From: Clostridia bacterium
Lineage (GTDB): Bacteria; Bacillota; Clostridia; Peptostreptococcales; Caminicellaceae
Assembly (NCBI GenBank): GCA_022361035.1
Contig: JAKSBP010000433.1
Coordinates: 1 to 64,000 of the forward strand
DNA length: 64,000 nucleotides
Direction of reading: 5' to 3'
In this document: piece after piece, positions 62,617 through 64,000 of the stretch
How positions within the stretch are numbered: position 1 is the stretch's first letter
How the letters are laid out: every line of letters starts with the position of its first letter
The notes under the pieces: generated by a model
Seen by the model: only the letters and a program-made list of their open reading frames with translations
Databases searched by the model: none
Told to the model about the DNA's origin: nothing
Position numbers and translations under genes: made by a program

Positions 62617-63041
62617 AGAAATTTACTGTTTCTATATATTATGCCTTTATTTATTAATAAAATAGATGTTAATAATTCTTGTCAAGCCTTGAGAAAGAAA
62701 AGAGAAGCTACTTCATGTAGCTTCTAAGGCTTTGATGAGGGCAAATTTTTCCGAAAATTTCAATTTAGAGATGTGCTAGAATAAACAGAGAATGGAGTTG
62801 AAAATTAATAGAGTATATGTACTTTAATTAAATACTATAAAATCTTCAAAGAACTTTATATCAATTTTTAAGGCTTCCATTTCCATGAGTTGAGGATTTT
62901 TCTTTCTTGATTCAGGTAGAATAGAGTTTCCTGCTTCAGTCTTGAAACTTGGCATCTTCTAAAGGAGTTTATTCTTTGTAATGTTTTATTTAAATATAAT
63001 TATGAAAAATTTAGCAGAAACTCAGATTTTGACCTTTGTTA
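62617..63041. other. Intergenic region with hairpin and a possible small ORF
   Basis: AGAAGCTAC (62703-62711) and GTAGCTTCT (62717-62725) form a perfect 9-bp stem. Read on the minus strand it is followed by TCTTTTCTTTCTC, so it may end transcripts from the AbrB side. A 43-codon minus-strand ORF lies at 62824-62955. Confidence 0.5.
62824..62955 (-). CDS. Possible 43-residue small protein
   Basis: The frame starts MPSFKTEAGNSILPESRKK and ends FFEDFIVFN. The amino-acid make-up looks coding, but no good ribosome binding site precedes the ATG; only GAAG is adjacent. It is downstream of and on the same strand as the AbrB gene. It may be a gene remnant. Not recognised. Confidence 0.3.
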   Translation of the reverse strand: MPSFKTEAGNSILPESRKKNPQLMEMEALKIDIKFFEDFIVFN

Positions 63042-63305
63042 TTAGCTCCCAATTTTAAAACTCTGGAGACTTATAACCCCATCTATACAATCCTCACAAA
63101 TATATTTTCCTTTAAAGCTTTTTAAATTGTCTTCTTTGTTGCAAATAGAGCAATGGTCTTTATGCTCCATAAGAACAATAGAATCTGAGTCATTAAATAT
63201 TTCCAAAGCTGTCCGATAGTCAATAGATAATTCATGCATCAGTGTTCTAGGGAGTTCAATACGCCCGATGTTATCTAATTGCTTAACATATCCAGTTGAT
63301 TTCAT
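63042..63305 (-). CDS. AbrB/SpoVT-type regulator with C-terminal zinc ribbon
   Basis: An 87-residue protein. Residues 1-48 form a swapped-hairpin AbrB DNA-binding domain (MKSTGYVKQLDNIGRIELP, then ALEIF and IVLM). Residues 50-75 hold Cys52-x2-Cys55 and Cys70-x2-Cys73, a zinc ribbon found in many clostridial AbrB homologues. Such proteins are transition-state or sporulation regulators. AAAGGAGG precedes the ATG. No target operon is adjacent. Confidence 0.9.
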   Translation of the reverse strand: MKSTGYVKQLDNIGRIELPRTLMHELSIDYRTALEIFNDSDSIVLMEHKDHCSICNKEDNLKSFKGKYICEDCIDGVISLQSFKIGS

Positions 63306-63642
63306 TATAAAGCCTCCTTTTGAAGTATAGTACCATTTTCTTTTTGATTCTTTGAATAGCTTTTTAAAAAAAGTTAAAGTGTAATCTTGTAAATGTCCTA
63401 TATATAAAGAGAAAGAAGAAGTATTTCGTATATATTAATCGCTTCATGTAATATTATAAAGGAATGTGGATGTCGAAACATAGTAAAATAAGACGAAGAA
63501 ATTTAATTTAATAAATATTTTTCGGATAAAATTTTTTTTTTACAGAACATTATGACATAATTTGTAAAGCAAGGGAAGTCTATAGATATGGTATTCCAAG
63601 GTTTTACATTTAATCTCATATAGCCATTTCACCTTAAAATTT

Positions 63643-63712
63643 AAAATAAATTTTACTCAAATAATGAACTCTCCTCCATTCTTTCGATAAAATTTATTAA
63701 TCCTTAAAGTAG
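63643..63712. repeat. AT-rich dispersed repeat, copy 3
   Basis: AAATAAATTTTACTCAAATA, AATGAACT, TCCATTCTTTCG and AAATTTATTAATCCTTAAAG follow the order of copies 1 and 2. The outer AAATTT blocks are inverted relative to each other. Confidence 0.45.
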
Positions 63713-63850
63713 TATGACTATATACAAAAAACTCAATAAATGCAAAAAAAATAAATTAATGAAAAATTAGTAAAATTAAACCAGTTTCAGCCTGCAAAAC
63801 TATAGAAGAAAATAGGCTTATAGATTAGGAAAAAGAAATTCATAATTTCC

Positions 63851-63898
63851 CCTTAGAGTCTGCTTTTGTTTATTAAGTTTGTAAGTCACTCATCTATA
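63851..63898. repeat. Partial arm of the dispersed hairpin repeat
   Basis: The block containing TTTATTAAGTTTGTAAGTCA and ending ATCTATA at 63898 matches the arm at 1-97 in the same orientation. No matching second arm was seen nearby. Confidence 0.65.
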
Positions 63899-64000
63899 AA
63901 AGCATACAGAAAAGGTCTTATATTAGAGCCTATTGTGAAGCTTTTAAGAGGTTTCTTTGGTATTTTCAAAGGTGTCTTATTTATAGGTAATATTCAGGCA

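Larger units (their letters stand above)
63306..64000. other. Gene-free AT-rich end of the window with repeats
   Basis: Two dispersed repeats are present (63643-63712 and 63851-63898). A very short frame with AAAGGA at about 63462 encodes only 15 basic residues and is not called. No other gene was seen; any gene crossing the right edge would have to start after 64000. Confidence 0.5.

Noticed and set aside
63462-63510. 15-codon basic peptide after AAAGGA near the right edge
   Set aside because: It is too short and has no supporting terminator or neighbouring context.
1-64000. CRISPR arrays, tRNA and rRNA genes
   Set aside because: No regularly spaced direct repeats, no tRNA-like T-loop and acceptor pattern, and no rRNA segments were recognised by eye.

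Overview
The window is AT-rich DNA from a low-GC, Gram-positive, strictly anaerobic, spore-forming bacterium, most likely a member of the Clostridia/Tissierellia. This rests on the gene content: the spore germination pair sleB-ypeB, an S-layer-homology protein, AbrB with a C-terminal zinc ribbon, strong GGAGG-type ribosome binding sites, radical SAM enzymes, corrinoid methyltransferases and tetrahydrofolate (THF) one-carbon enzymes. No rRNA, tRNA, CRISPR array, prophage or intact insertion sequence was recognised.

Layout. 1-5.3 kb: a mannoside-utilisation block (two sugar ABC permeases, an anSME-like radical SAM/SPASM enzyme, a GH130 phosphorylase and ManA). 5.3-6.4 kb: a C-terminally truncated NitT/TauT-type ABC ATPase lying between inverted copies of a dispersed repeat. 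6.5-10.3 kb: the polyamine importer potABCD. 10.9-18.4 kb: housekeeping genes (cation efflux, SLH protein, class IV aminotransferase, PepT, universal stress protein). 18.7-23.7 kb: a PocR/AraC regulator divergent from an operon of a UroD-type methyltransferase fused to a thioredoxin-like domain, a CobW-type GTPase and a BioB/HydE-like radical SAM enzyme. 23.9-26.9 kb: an IclR regulator, an aminotransferase and panB. 27.3-31.4 kb: fhs-fchA-folD and a formate channel. 31.6-45.2 kb: a corrinoid methyl-transfer island with two corrinoid proteins, a reductive activator, a sigma-54 activator, an opine-dehydrogenase-like enzyme, two non-pyrrolysine MttB-family methyltransferases, an Asp/Glu-racemase-like protein and a BCCT transporter. 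45.5-48.4 kb: a single-subunit molybdopterin oxidoreductase and TcdA. 48.7-53.7 kb: spore cell-wall genes and a Gx transporter. 54.2-57.7 kb: a double-cubane/2-hydroxyacyl-CoA dehydratase-like pair followed by queDEC. 57.8-64 kb: nitroreductase, small proteins, a thiamine-binding-like protein, LysR with malic enzyme, and AbrB.

How the genes fit together. The central 20-45 kb can be read as a route for methylated quaternary amines. The BCCT carrier imports a betaine. MttB-family enzymes move its methyl group to the corrinoid proteins, the activator keeps their cobalt reduced, and a second methyltransferase would pass the methyl on. FolD, FchA and Fhs could oxidise THF-bound C1 units to formate, which the FNT channel exports. 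MetF and a pterin-type (MtgA-like) methyltransferase are not in the window. The only second-step candidate is the UroD-thioredoxin fusion, which lacks a histidine normally used to bind zinc. This cluster and its CobW/radical SAM partners are the best candidates for something undescribed.

Beyond genes, the window holds a family of long imperfect hairpin (MITE-like) repeats, a 148-bp structured insert bracketed by 22-bp direct repeats, a shorter AT-rich repeat family, a strong sigma-54 promoter with distal palindromes, and many clear intrinsic terminators. Several starts were moved downstream where a ribosome binding site favours a later codon. Function calls come from reading motifs by eye; no database search was run.
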